Shown here: one piece after another, positions 1 through 7,027 of the stretch
Position numbering within the stretch: the first letter of the stretch is position 1
Layout of the letters: each line of letters opens with the position of its first letter
Origin: Actinomycetota bacterium
Lineage (GTDB): Bacteria > Actinomycetota > Actinomycetes > Nanopelagicales > Nanopelagicaceae
Assembly (NCBI GenBank): GCA_009705165.1
Contig: WLCU01000031.1
Coordinates: forward strand, 1 to 9,472
DNA length: 9,472 nt
Direction: 5' to 3'
Position numbers and translations under genes: made by a program
Notes under the pieces: model-generated
What the model was told of the DNA's origin: nothing
What the model saw: only the letters and a program-made list of their open reading frames with translations
Database searches by the model: none

Positions 1-1
1 T

Positions 2-415
2 AAAAAAGATGATGCTCTGGCGATGGGCGCAACACATTTTGTTGATACAACTAATCCAAAGGCGCTTGATCCCCTTAAGAAATCTTTTGATTTAATCCTC
101 AATACCGTAAGTGCTCCATTGGATATTAACCTGTATCTCAATCTTCTTAAATTGGATGCAACGTTGGTGGTAATCGGTTTACCAGGAGAAGCGTATGCAG
201 TTAATCCAGGAACTTTATTAGATGGCCGACGTCGCCTTGCCGGTTCAATGATTGGTGGTATTTCTGAAATGCAGGAGATGTTGGATTTTTGTGGTGAGCA
301 TTCAATTGTCAGCGATGTAGAAGTTATTAAGGCAGATTACGTGAACACTGCATACGAACGAACTGTCGCAAGCGATGTTAAATATCGCTTTGTGATAGAT
401 GGTAATAGTTTTTAG
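2..415 (+). CDS. Zinc-dependent alcohol dehydrogenase, YahK/cinnamyl-alcohol-dehydrogenase type (3' part only)
   Basis: The reading frame is open from base 2 to the TAG at 413-415, giving 137 visible C-terminal residues; the ATG at 23 is internal, not the start. The visible part begins in the second half of the Rossmann NAD(P)-binding fold (KKDDALAMGATHFVDT) and continues through the typical FDLILNTVSA strand, the VVIGLPG turn and the GSMIGG segment. It closes with YERTVASDVKYRFVIDG, very like the end of E. coli YahK. This family reduces aldehydes to alcohols with NADPH in the cytoplasm. The N-terminal zinc-binding domain lies outside the window, so metal ligands and cofactor preference cannot be checked. 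Its stop overlaps the stop of the convergent DUF554 gene. The family is secure; the substrate is unknown. Confidence 0.9.
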   Translation, partial: KKDDALAMGATHFVDTTNPKALDPLKKSFDLILNTVSAPLDINLYLNLLKLDATLVVIGLPGEAYAVNPGTLLDGRRRLAGSMIGGISEMQEMLDFCGEHSIVSDVEVIKADYVNTAYERTVASDVKYRFVIDGNSF

Positions 416-1146
416 GCAAATACATGCACCAGCGCTGCAAGCGCAGGGGCAATTGCTAGGGCTGGAAGTAAATTACCTACAGCAACATGCTTAATATTGA
501 GCAAACGCAAACCTATACCTATCAACATTACGCCACCAACAATTGTCATTGCATCTATCTGATAACCACTAAGAATTTCACCTAGAGCTAAACCAATCAC
601 TGTCCAGAACCCTTGGTATATACCTACTGGAAGTGCAGCAACTGCTACGCCCCAACCCAAGGAAGATGCAAAAGCCATGGATGCAAAAAAGTCTAGAGAA
701 CTTTTCAGTAGGAGTTGATCTATTCCATTACCCATTCCATCGCTGATACTTCCTAGAATTGCTAGCGGACCGATCGCAAAAAGCAGTGAAGCTGAAACAA
801 ATCCTTCTACGAAAGTACTTTCCTTGGAAGCTTTAAAACGCTTACGGAGATTCTCACCAAGCTGATCCAGGCGATCCTCTAACTTCAAAGCAGATCCGAT
901 TAACCCACCAATTAACAGTGATCCAAGCACAACTAACAGCGGCCAACCTTGAGGAAGTGATTGGATGTAACGTTCAGACCACATAGGTATCAGCGCTGAT
1001 GCTGCGCCTAATAATGTGGCCAAACCTAAGACATCGGTTAATAGAGTTCGAGTTTTACTTCCTAAACGCTGGCCAATTAGTATTCCAAGGCTTGCTCCAC
1101 CAATCACGGCGACAAGATTTATAAAAGTACCTACACCTGGAAACAT
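412..1146 (-). CDS. DUF554 family membrane protein (YdfK/YqgA-like)
   Basis: This 244-residue, strongly hydrophobic protein has about seven to eight predicted membrane segments (roughly residues 3-25, 35-53, 67-87, 115-135, 150-172, 176-192, 199-217 and 226-243). It carries the DUF554 hallmarks: an N-terminal GTFINLVAVIGGASLGIL, a central IGPLAILGSISDG followed by LLLKSSLD (residues about 125-152), and a C-terminal GNLLPALAIAPAL. Length and architecture fit the family. The biochemical function is unknown; it is sometimes labelled a putative transporter. The ATG at 1146 has no Shine-Dalgarno but has TATTCT exactly six bases upstream, so a leaderless transcript is likely. The gene is divergent from the YczE-type gene (50 bp apart) and convergent with the dehydrogenase, sharing four bases at the stops. 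Confidence 0.88.
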   Translation of the reverse strand: MFPGVGTFINLVAVIGGASLGILIGQRLGSKTRTLLTDVLGLATLLGAASALIPMWSERYIQSLPQGWPLLVVLGSLLIGGLIGSALKLEDRLDQLGENLRKRFKASKESTFVEGFVSASLLFAIGPLAILGSISDGMGNGIDQLLLKSSLDFFASMAFASSLGWGVAVAALPVGIYQGFWTVIGLALGEILSGYQIDAMTIVGGVMLIGIGLRLLNIKHVAVGNLLPALAIAPALAALVHVFA

Positions 1147-1152
1147 TGTTGA

Positions 1153-1158
1153 AGAATA
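1153..1158 (-). promoter_or_regulatory. Putative -10 box of a leaderless promoter for the DUF554 gene
   Basis: On the minus strand TATTCT lies six bases before the ATG at 1146. It matches the actinobacterial TANNNT -10 pattern at the distance expected if transcription starts at the A of the ATG. No clear -35 and no Shine-Dalgarno are seen. Confidence 0.5.
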
Positions 1159-1184
1159 GCCTGCCGATTGATATTAAATTCCAT

Positions 1185-1190
1185 TAGACT
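1185..1190 (+). promoter_or_regulatory. Putative -10 box of a leaderless promoter for the YczE-type gene
   Basis: TAGACT lies exactly six bases before the ATG at 1197, and the bases between (CCCCCG) contain no ribosome-binding site. With the opposing TATTCT it makes a compact divergent promoter region of about 50 bp. No convincing -35 is visible. Confidence 0.5.
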
Positions 1191-1196
1191 CCCCCG

Positions 1197-1865
1197 ATGT
1201 CATCAAATCCCATAATGGAGTTTTTGCGTCCACACCGCACCGTCCCTGTAACTTCATGGACAGCTCAATCACGTTGGGATCTTTCATTTCTTCGGGTACT
1301 TATTCTATTTTTTGGCCTGTTCCTTTTTGGAATAGGTGATGCATTTGTCATTCAATCGAATATAGGAAATGGTCCCTGGTCAGTTCTGGCCCAAGGAATT
1401 TCTAGAAACTTAAATATTTCGATGGGTTGGTCAACTTTCGGAATAAGCGCTTTAGTTCTTTTGGCATGGATTCCGCTTCGTGAAAAGCCAGGTTTTGGAA
1501 CTATTTCAAATATGGTGATCATCGCATCAGCGATTGAAGTTGGAGTTCTAACGATTCCACTTCAAACAAACTATGCAACCGGAGTGGTTTTTGCCCTTAT
1601 AGGAATTGGTATGGTCGGAACCGCCTCAGCTCTTTACATAACATGTGGTCTGGGTTCAGGCCCGAGAGATGGCCTGATGACGGGAATCCATCTTCGAACC
1701 GGTATTCGAGTTGGACGTGTTCGATTGGCCATAGAAAGTTCAGTTTTCGCCTTGGGATGGATTTTGGGTGGGACTGTAGGCCTTGGTACGTTGCTTTTTG
1801 CTGGGTTGATTGGGCAATCGGTAGCTGTGGCCCTTGGTGTCGTTTCCCGCCTTACTTCCAAGTAA
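1197..1865 (+). CDS. YczE/YyaS/YitT-type integral membrane protein
   Basis: This 222-residue protein has a short cytoplasmic-looking N-terminus (about 30 residues) followed by five or six membrane segments (roughly 32-53, 78-93, 102-120, 125-148, 176-193 and 195-216). It belongs to the YczE group (COG2364), recognised by the glycine/proline-rich loops IGNGPWSVLAQGI (about 56-68) and LGSGPRDGLMTGI (about 152-164) and by GTVGLGTLLFAGLIGQ near the end. The two loops look like copies of one repeat, suggesting internal duplication. No transported substrate or biochemical role is established for the family, so none is assigned. The ATG at 1197 was chosen because it directly follows the TAGACT -10-like box. 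The stop is TAA at 1863-1865, and the nucleobase permease follows 90 bp later in the same direction. Confidence 0.85.
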   Translation: MSSNPIMEFLRPHRTVPVTSWTAQSRWDLSFLRVLILFFGLFLFGIGDAFVIQSNIGNGPWSVLAQGISRNLNISMGWSTFGISALVLLAWIPLREKPGFGTISNMVIIASAIEVGVLTIPLQTNYATGVVFALIGIGMVGTASALYITCGLGSGPRDGLMTGIHLRTGIRVGRVRLAIESSVFALGWILGGTVGLGTLLFAGLIGQSVAVALGVVSRLTSK

Positions 1866-1893
1866 CTACTACCCTAAAACCATTCCCTCGGTC

Positions 1894-1933
1894 TGTGAGC
1901 CGTCATTTCACACGGGGTCGCAAACACCCCCGT
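1894..1933 (+). promoter_or_regulatory. Two adjacent RNA stems in the leader of the nucleobase permease
   Basis: The 90-nt gap before the permease can form two stems: TGTGA 1894-1898 with TCACA 1908-1912, and ACGGGG 1912-1917 with CCCCGT 1928-1933 (ten-base loop). The second is followed by an A-rich stretch and the ribosome-binding site at 1944-1950. No U-tract follows, so it is not an intrinsic terminator. It does not match the purine riboswitch core. It may be a regulatory leader, or simply protect or insulate the message. Confidence 0.35.
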
Positions 1934-1943
1934 TAACAAAATC

Positions 1944-1950
1944 AGGAAGG
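1944..1950 (+). promoter_or_regulatory. Strong Shine-Dalgarno of the NCS2 permease
   Basis: AGGAAGG lies five bases before the ATG at 1956 and fixes the start. It is the same heptamer as before ribM, and contrasts with the Shine-Dalgarno-free starts of several other genes here. Confidence 0.8.
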
Positions 1951-1955
1951 TCCTC

Positions 1956-3392
1956 ATGCTCGAAACTTTCTTTAAAATCTCAGAACGCGGATCCACAGTG
2001 GGGCGCGAAGTTCGAGGCGGTCTGGTCACGTTTTTTACAATGGCCTACATCGTCGCACTTAATCCACTCATCATCGGTCTTGCAAAAGATGCTGACGGTA
2101 AATTCATTGGTGGCGGAGACGCTCCCAACCTGGCACTAGTTGCGGCAATGACTGCGCTGATGGCCGGTCTATTAACTATTTTGATGGGCGTTGTTGGAAA
2201 CTACCCACTTGCACTAGCTACTGGTCTTGGACTTAACACTTTTGTAGCGGTGGGAATCGCCTCGAAAATGACGTGGGCCGATGCAATGGGTCTTGTTGTA
2301 CTTGAAGGTTTAATCATCACAGTTTTAGTTTTGACAGGTTTTCGTACTGCAGTATTTAAGGCCGTACCACCTCAGCTAAAGATTGCAATCTCTGTTGGAA
2401 TTGGTCTATTCATTGCCCTCATCGGCCTTGTTGATGCTGGCTTTGTGCGCCGCACATCTTCTGGTCCAGTTCCAGTAACACTCGGTGATGGCGGAACTCT
2501 TGTTGGTTGGCCAATCATCGTTTTCGCTTTTGGTCTTTTCTTAACTATCGCCTTGATGGTTAAGAAAACAAAAGGCGCAATCCTTATTGGAATCGTGCTT
2601 GCAACTATTTTGGCGGTCATTATTGAAACTGCCTTTAAAATCGGACCGAATTTTGATGGCGCCACAGGTAATGTGAATCCGAAAGGTTGGGGACTCAACG
2701 TTCCAGCTATGCCTGATTCTGTTGTAGCAACACCTGATTTTTCTCTTTTCGGACAGTTCAATCTATTTGGATCACTAGATCGCGTTCCACTAATTACAGT
2801 GATTTTGTTCGTTTTCACACTTCTACTCTCAGATTTCTTTGACACTGTGGGAACTGTGACAGCAATCGGGCATGAAGCAGGATTGATTGATAAAGACGGA
2901 AATGTTCCAAACAACGATCGCATCTTGCTCGTCGACTCTATTGCAGCCGTTGCTGGTGGTGCCGGAAGTATTTCTTCTAACACCAGCTACATTGAATCTG
3001 CAGCAGGCGTGGGTGAAGGTGCACGTACTGGTCTGGCATCTGTTGTAACTGGGTTGTGTTTCTTGCTCACAACTTTCCTTGCACCACTTGTAGCAATAAT
3101 CCCTTACGAAGCGGCAACACCAGCTTTGGTAATTGTTGGTTTCTTAATGATGACTCAAATCAAGTCAATTGACTGGGATGATTATGGAATTGCTATTCCA
3201 GCTTTTCTTACAATTATCTTGATGCCATTTACTTACAATATTTCTGTAGGTATTGGGGCAGGCTTTGTTTCTCACGTGGTAATTCGTGTGATTCAAGGAC
3301 GCCGCAAGGAAGTACATCCACTTCTACTGCTCGTCTCTGGTCTATTTATGATCTACTTCCTTGCTTCGCCAATTAATACTTGGATAGGTTAG
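1956..3392 (+). CDS. NCS2 family nucleobase permease (AzgA/PbuG-like, probable purine uptake)
   Basis: This 478-residue inner-membrane transporter belongs to the AzgA/GhxP-PbuG branch of the NCS2 (nucleobase:cation symporter 2) family, which imports purine bases such as guanine, hypoxanthine or adenine, usually with protons. It opens with FFTMAYIVALNP (about 26-37), typical of this branch. It has the ATGLGLNTF motif (about 88-96), SDFFDTVGT (about 292-300), and the substrate-site segment TSYIESAAGVGEGARTGL (about 343-360). Hydrophobic helices fill most of the rest, with a longer hydrophilic insert at about 228-265. Length is normal and no key motif is broken. It is preceded by a structured leader and a strong AGGAAGG site and followed by a terminator, so it may be its own unit. 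The exact base transported cannot be read from sequence. Purine salvage would suit a streamlined organism. Confidence 0.93.
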   Translation: MLETFFKISERGSTVGREVRGGLVTFFTMAYIVALNPLIIGLAKDADGKFIGGGDAPNLALVAAMTALMAGLLTILMGVVGNYPLALATGLGLNTFVAVGIASKMTWADAMGLVVLEGLIITVLVLTGFRTAVFKAVPPQLKIAISVGIGLFIALIGLVDAGFVRRTSSGPVPVTLGDGGTLVGWPIIVFAFGLFLTIALMVKKTKGAILIGIVLATILAVIIETAFKIGPNFDGATGNVNPKGWGLNVPAMPDSVVATPDFSLFGQFNLFGSLDRVPLITVILFVFTLLLSDFFDTVGTVTAIGHEAGLIDKDGNVPNNDRILLVDSIAAVAGGAGSISSNTSYIESAAGVGEGARTGLASVVTGLCFLLTTFLAPLVAIIPYEAATPALVIVGFLMMTQIKSIDWDDYGIAIPAFLTIILMPFTYNISVGIGAGFVSHVVIRVIQGRRKEVHPLLLLVSGLFMIYFLASPINTWIG

Positions 3393-3401
3393 GAAAGAAT
3401 T

Positions 3402-3441
3402 AAAAATAAACCCCGCAGGAAAATCTGCGGGGTTTATTTTT
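3402..3441. terminator. Bidirectional intrinsic terminator between the permease and ung
   Basis: A perfect 17-bp inverted repeat (3402-3418 with 3425-3441, loop GAAAAT) has the core ACCCCGCAG/CTGCGGGGT flanked by A-runs on the left and T-runs on the right. Read on either strand, the GC-rich stem is followed by TTTATTTTT, so it can stop transcription of both convergent genes. The right T-run reaches into the ung stop codon (3442-3444). Confidence 0.95.
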
Positions 3442-4080
3442 TTACCAATTTATAAGTGGTTTATTCTGCTTCGCCAGAATGTGATTTACCCGCGAAAAGG
3501 GGCGCGAACCAAAAAAGCCACGATATGCTGAAAGTGGGCTTGGGTGTGGCGATTTAATTACTAGTTCCTCGGCAAACAAATGACTTAAATCAGCGCTCTT
3601 ATTGCCCCAAAAGATGGCAATAACTTCAAGCTTGGCCAGAATTTTGGCAACTTCATCTGTAAAACTCTGCCAACCAAGGTTTGCATGGGCCAAAGATTGA
3701 CCTGGAACAGTTGTGAGAATTCGATTCAGTAAAAATACTCCTTGTTCGCTCCAATGGGTTAAATCCCCATTGTTTCGAGCAGCTTTGCCCAAGTCGCTTT
3801 CTAACTCTTTATAAATGTTTCGAAGGGATGCAGGAATTTTTGCTGTTGATGAGGTGATTGAGAAAGCCAACCCCATTGCATTGCCTGGGGTTGGATATGG
3901 ATCTTGTCCAAAAATAACCACCTTCACTGCCGAAGGAGGAATGCGAAAAACCTTCATTACATCGCCATGGCAGGGAACAAACGCTTGGGTTATTAATTCT
4001 GATTCGATGTTATCTAATGAAGCTTTTGTATACGCTAAAGCAGCTTGCCACTCCGGATGCATTTGATGAAAGAAATCCAT
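3442..4080 (-). CDS. ung: Uracil-DNA glycosylase, family 1
   Basis: This 212-residue cytoplasmic base-excision-repair enzyme removes uracil from DNA after cytosine deamination or dUTP misincorporation. It shows the family 1 signatures: the water-activating loop GQDPYP (residues about 58-63, catalytic Asp60), the FWGN strand (about 157-160), and the leucine-intercalation loop HPSPLSAYRGFFGSRPF (about 179-195, catalytic His179). Length fits the family (about 220 residues). The ATG at 4080 is supported by an AAGGAT site overlapping the stop of the upstream ABC ATPase gene. With only nine bases between them, the two genes are almost certainly co-transcribed. It ends directly on the shared terminator. 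Confidence 0.97.
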   Translation of the reverse strand: MDFFHQMHPEWQAALAYTKASLDNIESELITQAFVPCHGDVMKVFRIPPSAVKVVIFGQDPYPTPGNAMGLAFSITSSTAKIPASLRNIYKELESDLGKAARNNGDLTHWSEQGVFLLNRILTTVPGQSLAHANLGWQSFTDEVAKILAKLEVIAIFWGNKSADLSHLFAEELVIKSPHPSPLSAYRGFFGSRPFSRVNHILAKQNKPLINW

Positions 4081-4085
4081 TACAA

Positions 4086-4091
4086 ATCCTT
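4086..4091 (-). promoter_or_regulatory. Shine-Dalgarno of ung overlapping the ABC ATPase stop codon
   Basis: On the minus strand AAGGAT begins within the TAA stop (4092-4090) of the ABC ATPase gene and lies five bases before the ung ATG. This arrangement suggests translational coupling. Confidence 0.65.
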
Positions 4092-4881
4092 ATCCAACCG
4101 AGCGTGCAAAAAAGCGCCCTTCTTCATGTGTTACTTGAATAGGGGCGGCAAAAATGGTTGAGACATGTTCGGAGGTAATTACGGACTCGATAGGTCCTGA
4201 CACTGCAATCTGTCCATCTTTGATCAGTAATGCGTGGGTAGTACCGATAGGAATTTCCTCAATATGGTGAGTAACCAAAATTGTTGCCGGAGAAGATGGA
4301 TCTGTAGAAAATTGGGCAAAACGCCTAAGAAGGTCTTCTCTACCACCAAGATCTAATCCGCCGGCAGGTTCATCGAGTAATAAAAGCTCAGGGTCAGTCA
4401 TTAGCGCACGAGCTATTTGTGTTCGCTTCTTTTCACCTTCGCTCAAACTCCCATATAGGCGATCACCAAGATCGCGAACACCAAAAGTTGTCAGTAACGC
4501 AATCGCTCGGGATTCATCCCAAAGGTCATAATCTTCATTCCATCTACCTAAAATTGCATACGCTGCTGTAAGAACTACATCTCTTACTTTTTCATCGTGC
4601 GGAATATCATCAGCAATCTGAGCGCCACAAATTCCAATGCGAGTACGAAGTTCAAATAAATCAACGTGCCCCATTTGTTTATTGAGTACAAAAACATCTC
4701 CCCGGGTGGGGAAAATTCTCGTAGCAAGTAACTGCAGCAGCGTTGACTTTCCTGCCCCGTTAGGTCCTAGGATCACCCAACGCTCACCAGCTTTAATTTG
4801 AAAATTTATTGGTCCTAATATCGTGTTTTCTCCGCGACGAACCGAGACATCTCTAAGTTCAAGTACCGGTTGCATCGTCAT
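4090..4881 (-). CDS. Stand-alone ABC transporter ATP-binding protein (ModF/PhrA-like, COG1119)
   Basis: This 263-residue protein is a single nucleotide-binding domain without membrane segments. It carries Walker A GPNGAGKST (39-47), a Q-loop glutamine near residue 88 (ICGAQIAD), the signature LSEGE (146-150), Walker B LLLLDEP (166-172) with the catalytic Glu171, and an H-loop in VTHH (203-206), so it should bind and hydrolyse ATP. No permease partner is encoded nearby. The sequence resembles the COG1119 type, named after a molybdate-transport/photorepair ATPase, but a role in molybdate transport is not supported here. A similar ATPase lies next to the double-ACT SerB in mycobacteria. The start is the ATG at 4881, eight bases after a TATCTT box, with a second in-frame ATG two codons later (4875). 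Substrate and partner are unknown. Confidence 0.9.
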   Translation of the reverse strand: MTMQPVLELRDVSVRRGENTILGPINFQIKAGERWVILGPNGAGKSTLLQLLATRIFPTRGDVFVLNKQMGHVDLFELRTRIGICGAQIADDIPHDEKVRDVVLTAAYAILGRWNEDYDLWDESRAIALLTTFGVRDLGDRLYGSLSEGEKKRTQIARALMTDPELLLLDEPAGGLDLGGREDLLRRFAQFSTDPSSPATILVTHHIEEIPIGTTHALLIKDGQIAVSGPIESVITSEHVSTIFAAPIQVTHEEGRFFARSVG

Positions 4882-4889
4882 AGAGCAAA

Positions 4890-4895
4890 AAGATA
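4890..4895 (-). promoter_or_regulatory. Putative -10 box for the ABC ATPase-ung unit
   Basis: TATCTT on the minus strand lies eight bases before the ATG at 4881, with no ribosome-binding site between. This fits a leaderless or nearly leaderless transcript. Weaker than the exact six-base cases in this window. Confidence 0.35.
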
Positions 4896-4930
4896 GCGGG
4901 TTAATGCTCCATTTCCTCGAATTACTGGCA

Positions 4931-4958
4931 TTGGTCCCCTGTGATTTTGCGTTAATCT
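4931..4958 (+). promoter_or_regulatory. Putative serB promoter
   Basis: TTGGTC at 4931-4936 (TTG of the -35 consensus) is separated by 16 bases from TAATCT at 4953-4958, ten bases before the serB ATG. Transcription would begin only a few bases upstream of, or at, the start codon. No Shine-Dalgarno is present. Confidence 0.4.
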
Positions 4959-4968
4959 TGCCTTCATC

Positions 4969-6159
4969 ATGAGCGATTCACCCATTGCAGCACAATTTAC
5001 TGGCCTAGTGCTTCTTAGCGGAGTCGATAATCCGGGAATAACCCAAGCGCTTTTTAATACGCTAGCGCCCTTCAAAATTAGCATTTTAGACATTGAGCAG
5101 GTCGTGATCAAAGATCGCTTGATCTTGACCGTTCTTATTGCACTTAATCCTGATCACCAAGAAGCGATTGAGGAAGATTTACAGAAAGCAGCAACTGAAA
5201 TCGGTGTAGATATAGCAACGCTGTATTCAGTTACCGAAAGTGATTTAATAGTCAGTAAACAAGGACTGATTCATGTAGTTGTTTTAGGCAAGAAAATCAC
5301 TCCACAAGCAATCGCCTCAATCAGTAGTGCAATTGCGAGCCAAAATTCAAACATTGAACGTATCTTCAGGACCGCATCAGCGCCAGTATTGGCAATTGAA
5401 TTTGTTGTTTCAGGTAGTTCGCAAGAAGAATTAAGTCAGCTTTTAACTCCGATTGCTGCAGCACATTCAATTGATATTGCCGTCCTTCCTGGCGGCTCCA
5501 TACGATACGCCCGTAAACTTGTTCAGCTAGATGTTGATTCCACATTGATTGCCCAGGAAGTTATTGAACTACTTGCTGCTAAGGCCGGCGCCAGCGAAGA
5601 AGTAAAAAGGATTACCGATGCAGCCATGCGTGGCGAATTAGATTTTGCCGAATCTTTAAGAGCTAGGACTGCACTTTTGAGAGGTTTGCCCGAATCAGTA
5701 ATTTCTGAAGTTCAAAAAGAGATTTCTCTAACACCTGGAGCTCGAAATCTTGTTGCAACTCTAAATAAACTTGGCCACTCGGTGTCAGTAGTTTCTGGTG
5801 GGTTTATCGATGTTATCGAACCTTTACTTAAGGATTTAGAGATTAAACATTACAAGGCTAATAAACTTAAAATTGAAAATGGGTTGTTAACGGGTGAAAT
5901 AGAAGGCGAAATTATTGATCGTGCAGCAAAAGCAAGAGCGCTCCGTGATTTTGCACATGAACTTGGTATTAATATGGCACACACGATTGCTATCGGAGAT
6001 GGGGCGAATGATCTAGACATGATCGCCGCAGCGGGTTTCGGAATAGCTTTTAATGCCAAGCCAGCGGTTAAAGCTGCCGCTGATACTGCCATTTCAGATC
6101 CATATTTGGATTCAGTTCTTTACTTGCTCGGTATTACTAGTCAAGATAGTGAAGAATAA
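4969..6159 (+). CDS. serB: Phosphoserine phosphatase with tandem ACT domains (SerB2 type)
   Basis: This 396-residue cytoplasmic enzyme carries out the last step of serine synthesis, O-phospho-L-serine to L-serine. Residues about 10-90 form an ACT domain (LLSGVDNPGITQALFNTLA), about 100-175 a second one (VVVLGKKITPQAIASI), and about 182-396 the HAD phosphatase domain. All HAD motifs are present: nucleophile LDVDST (Asp188, acid/base Asp190), SGG (276-278), Lys321 in AAKARALRDFA, and GDGANDLDM (343-351). This layout and length match mycobacterial SerB2, in which the ACT domains bind amino acids and allow feedback control; the same control is inferred here. The ATG at 4969 precedes the first ACT strand by the usual distance. 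The gene ends five bases from the convergent hisG stop with no clear terminator between. Confidence 0.96.
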   Translation: MSDSPIAAQFTGLVLLSGVDNPGITQALFNTLAPFKISILDIEQVVIKDRLILTVLIALNPDHQEAIEEDLQKAATEIGVDIATLYSVTESDLIVSKQGLIHVVVLGKKITPQAIASISSAIASQNSNIERIFRTASAPVLAIEFVVSGSSQEELSQLLTPIAAAHSIDIAVLPGGSIRYARKLVQLDVDSTLIAQEVIELLAAKAGASEEVKRITDAAMRGELDFAESLRARTALLRGLPESVISEVQKEISLTPGARNLVATLNKLGHSVSVVSGGFIDVIEPLLKDLEIKHYKANKLKIENGLLTGEIEGEIIDRAAKARALRDFAHELGINMAHTIAIGDGANDLDMIAAAGFGIAFNAKPAVKAAADTAISDPYLDSVLYLLGITSQDSEE

Positions 6160-6164
6160 AAGCT

Positions 6165-7022
6165 TTAAAGCCGGCAGGCATGGATATCTGTTACCAAAAT
6201 TCCACGTGCACCAACTGCCCAAAGCTCATCCATTACTCGATTAGTTTCTTTGCGCGGCACCATTGCCCGGACCGCTACCCAGTCCTGATTTTGTAAAGGT
6301 GAAATTGTTGGCGACTCTAAACCTGGTGTAATTGCGCAAGCTTTATCAACCAAGTTCTTAGGAATGTCATAGTCGAGCAGCACATATCTACGTGCAGTAA
6401 CGACTCCTTGAAGTCTGCGAATAAGAATTTCTAATTCGGCAGCAATTGGTTGACCTTGTCTAGAAATTACTACTGCTTCACTTAGTAAAATCGGTTCTCC
6501 GAAAATCTGTAAACCCGCCTGTCGAAGAGTATTTCCAGTACTCACTACGTCAGCTATCAGATCAGCTACGCCAAGTCGCACGCTACTTTCAACTGCGCCA
6601 TCCAGGCGCACCACTTCGGCTTCTACGCCAAGTGTTGCCAGATGTTTTGAAACAAGGCCTGGATAAGCAGTTGCCACTCGTTTTTGGGCAATATCACCAA
6701 CGCTCCATTGACGATTATTTGGCCCCGCAAATCGGAATGTTGATTCACCAAAGTTTAGTTCAAGTAGTTCCACTGCAGCTGCATCAGAATCAATGAGCAA
6801 ATCACGACCGGTAATCCCAGCTTCTAACTCCCCTGAACCAACATAAATGGCAATGTCTCTAGGGCGCAGATAGTAGAACTCAACTCCATTGTCAGCATCA
6901 ACTAGAACCAGATCTCTGCTATCACTGCGTTGGCGATAGCCAGCTTCTTTGAGAATGGCAATCGAATCATCAGATAAAGACCCTTTATTTGGAACGGCAA
7001 CTCTTAACATTTGTACACTCAT
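6165..7022 (-). CDS. hisG: ATP phosphoribosyltransferase, long form with regulatory domain
   Basis: HisG joins ATP and PRPP to make phosphoribosyl-ATP, the committed and feedback-regulated first step of histidine synthesis, in the cytoplasm. The 285-residue length is that of the long, HisZ-independent form. It begins with [12 protein letters not shown] (about 6-17), has [20 protein letters not shown] (about 140-159) running into the PRPP loop [10 protein letters not shown] (158-167), and a C-terminal ACT-like histidine-binding domain from about 211 ([23 protein letters not shown]) to the end (DIHACRL). The start is the ATG at 7022, five bases after the hisE stop, with no Shine-Dalgarno, so translation probably depends on hisE. 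A second in-frame ATG lies four codons later (7010). Confidence 0.97.
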   Translation of the reverse strand: MSVQMLRVAVPNKGSLSDDSIAILKEAGYRQRSDSRDLVLVDADNGVEFYYLRPRDIAIYVGSGELEAGITGRDLLIDSDAAAVELLELNFGESTFRFAGPNNRQWSVGDIAQKRVATAYPGLVSKHLATLGVEAEVVRLDGAVESSVRLGVADLIADVVSTGNTLRQAGLQIFGEPILLSEAVVISRQGQPIAAELEILIRRLQGVVTARRYVLLDYDIPKNLVDKACAITPGLESPTISPLQNQDWVAVRAMVPRKETNRVMDELWAVGARGILVTDIHACRL

Positions 7023-7027
7023 TTCAT

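Noticed and set aside
1866..1955. Purine (guanine/adenine) riboswitch before the nucleobase permease
   Set aside because: The conserved three-way-junction core of that class (a TATA-like P1 with the AUAUGG and UCUACC loops) is not present on the plus strand.
1643..2139. Two plus-strand open frames across the end of the YczE-type gene and the permease leader
   Set aside because: They overlap strongly supported genes in other frames, have low-complexity Trp/Ser/Pro-rich translations, and resemble no family.
2372..2983. 203-codon open frame antisense to the permease
   Set aside because: Its translation is rich in Ser, Thr, Pro and Ile with no recognisable domain, and it lies wholly within a clear gene; it reflects codon bias of the permease on the other strand.
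6157..6178. Terminator between serB and hisG (GCTTTAAAGC palindrome followed by TTTTATT on the minus strand)
   Set aside because: The palindrome leaves at most three or four base pairs once a real loop is allowed, so it is too weak to call.
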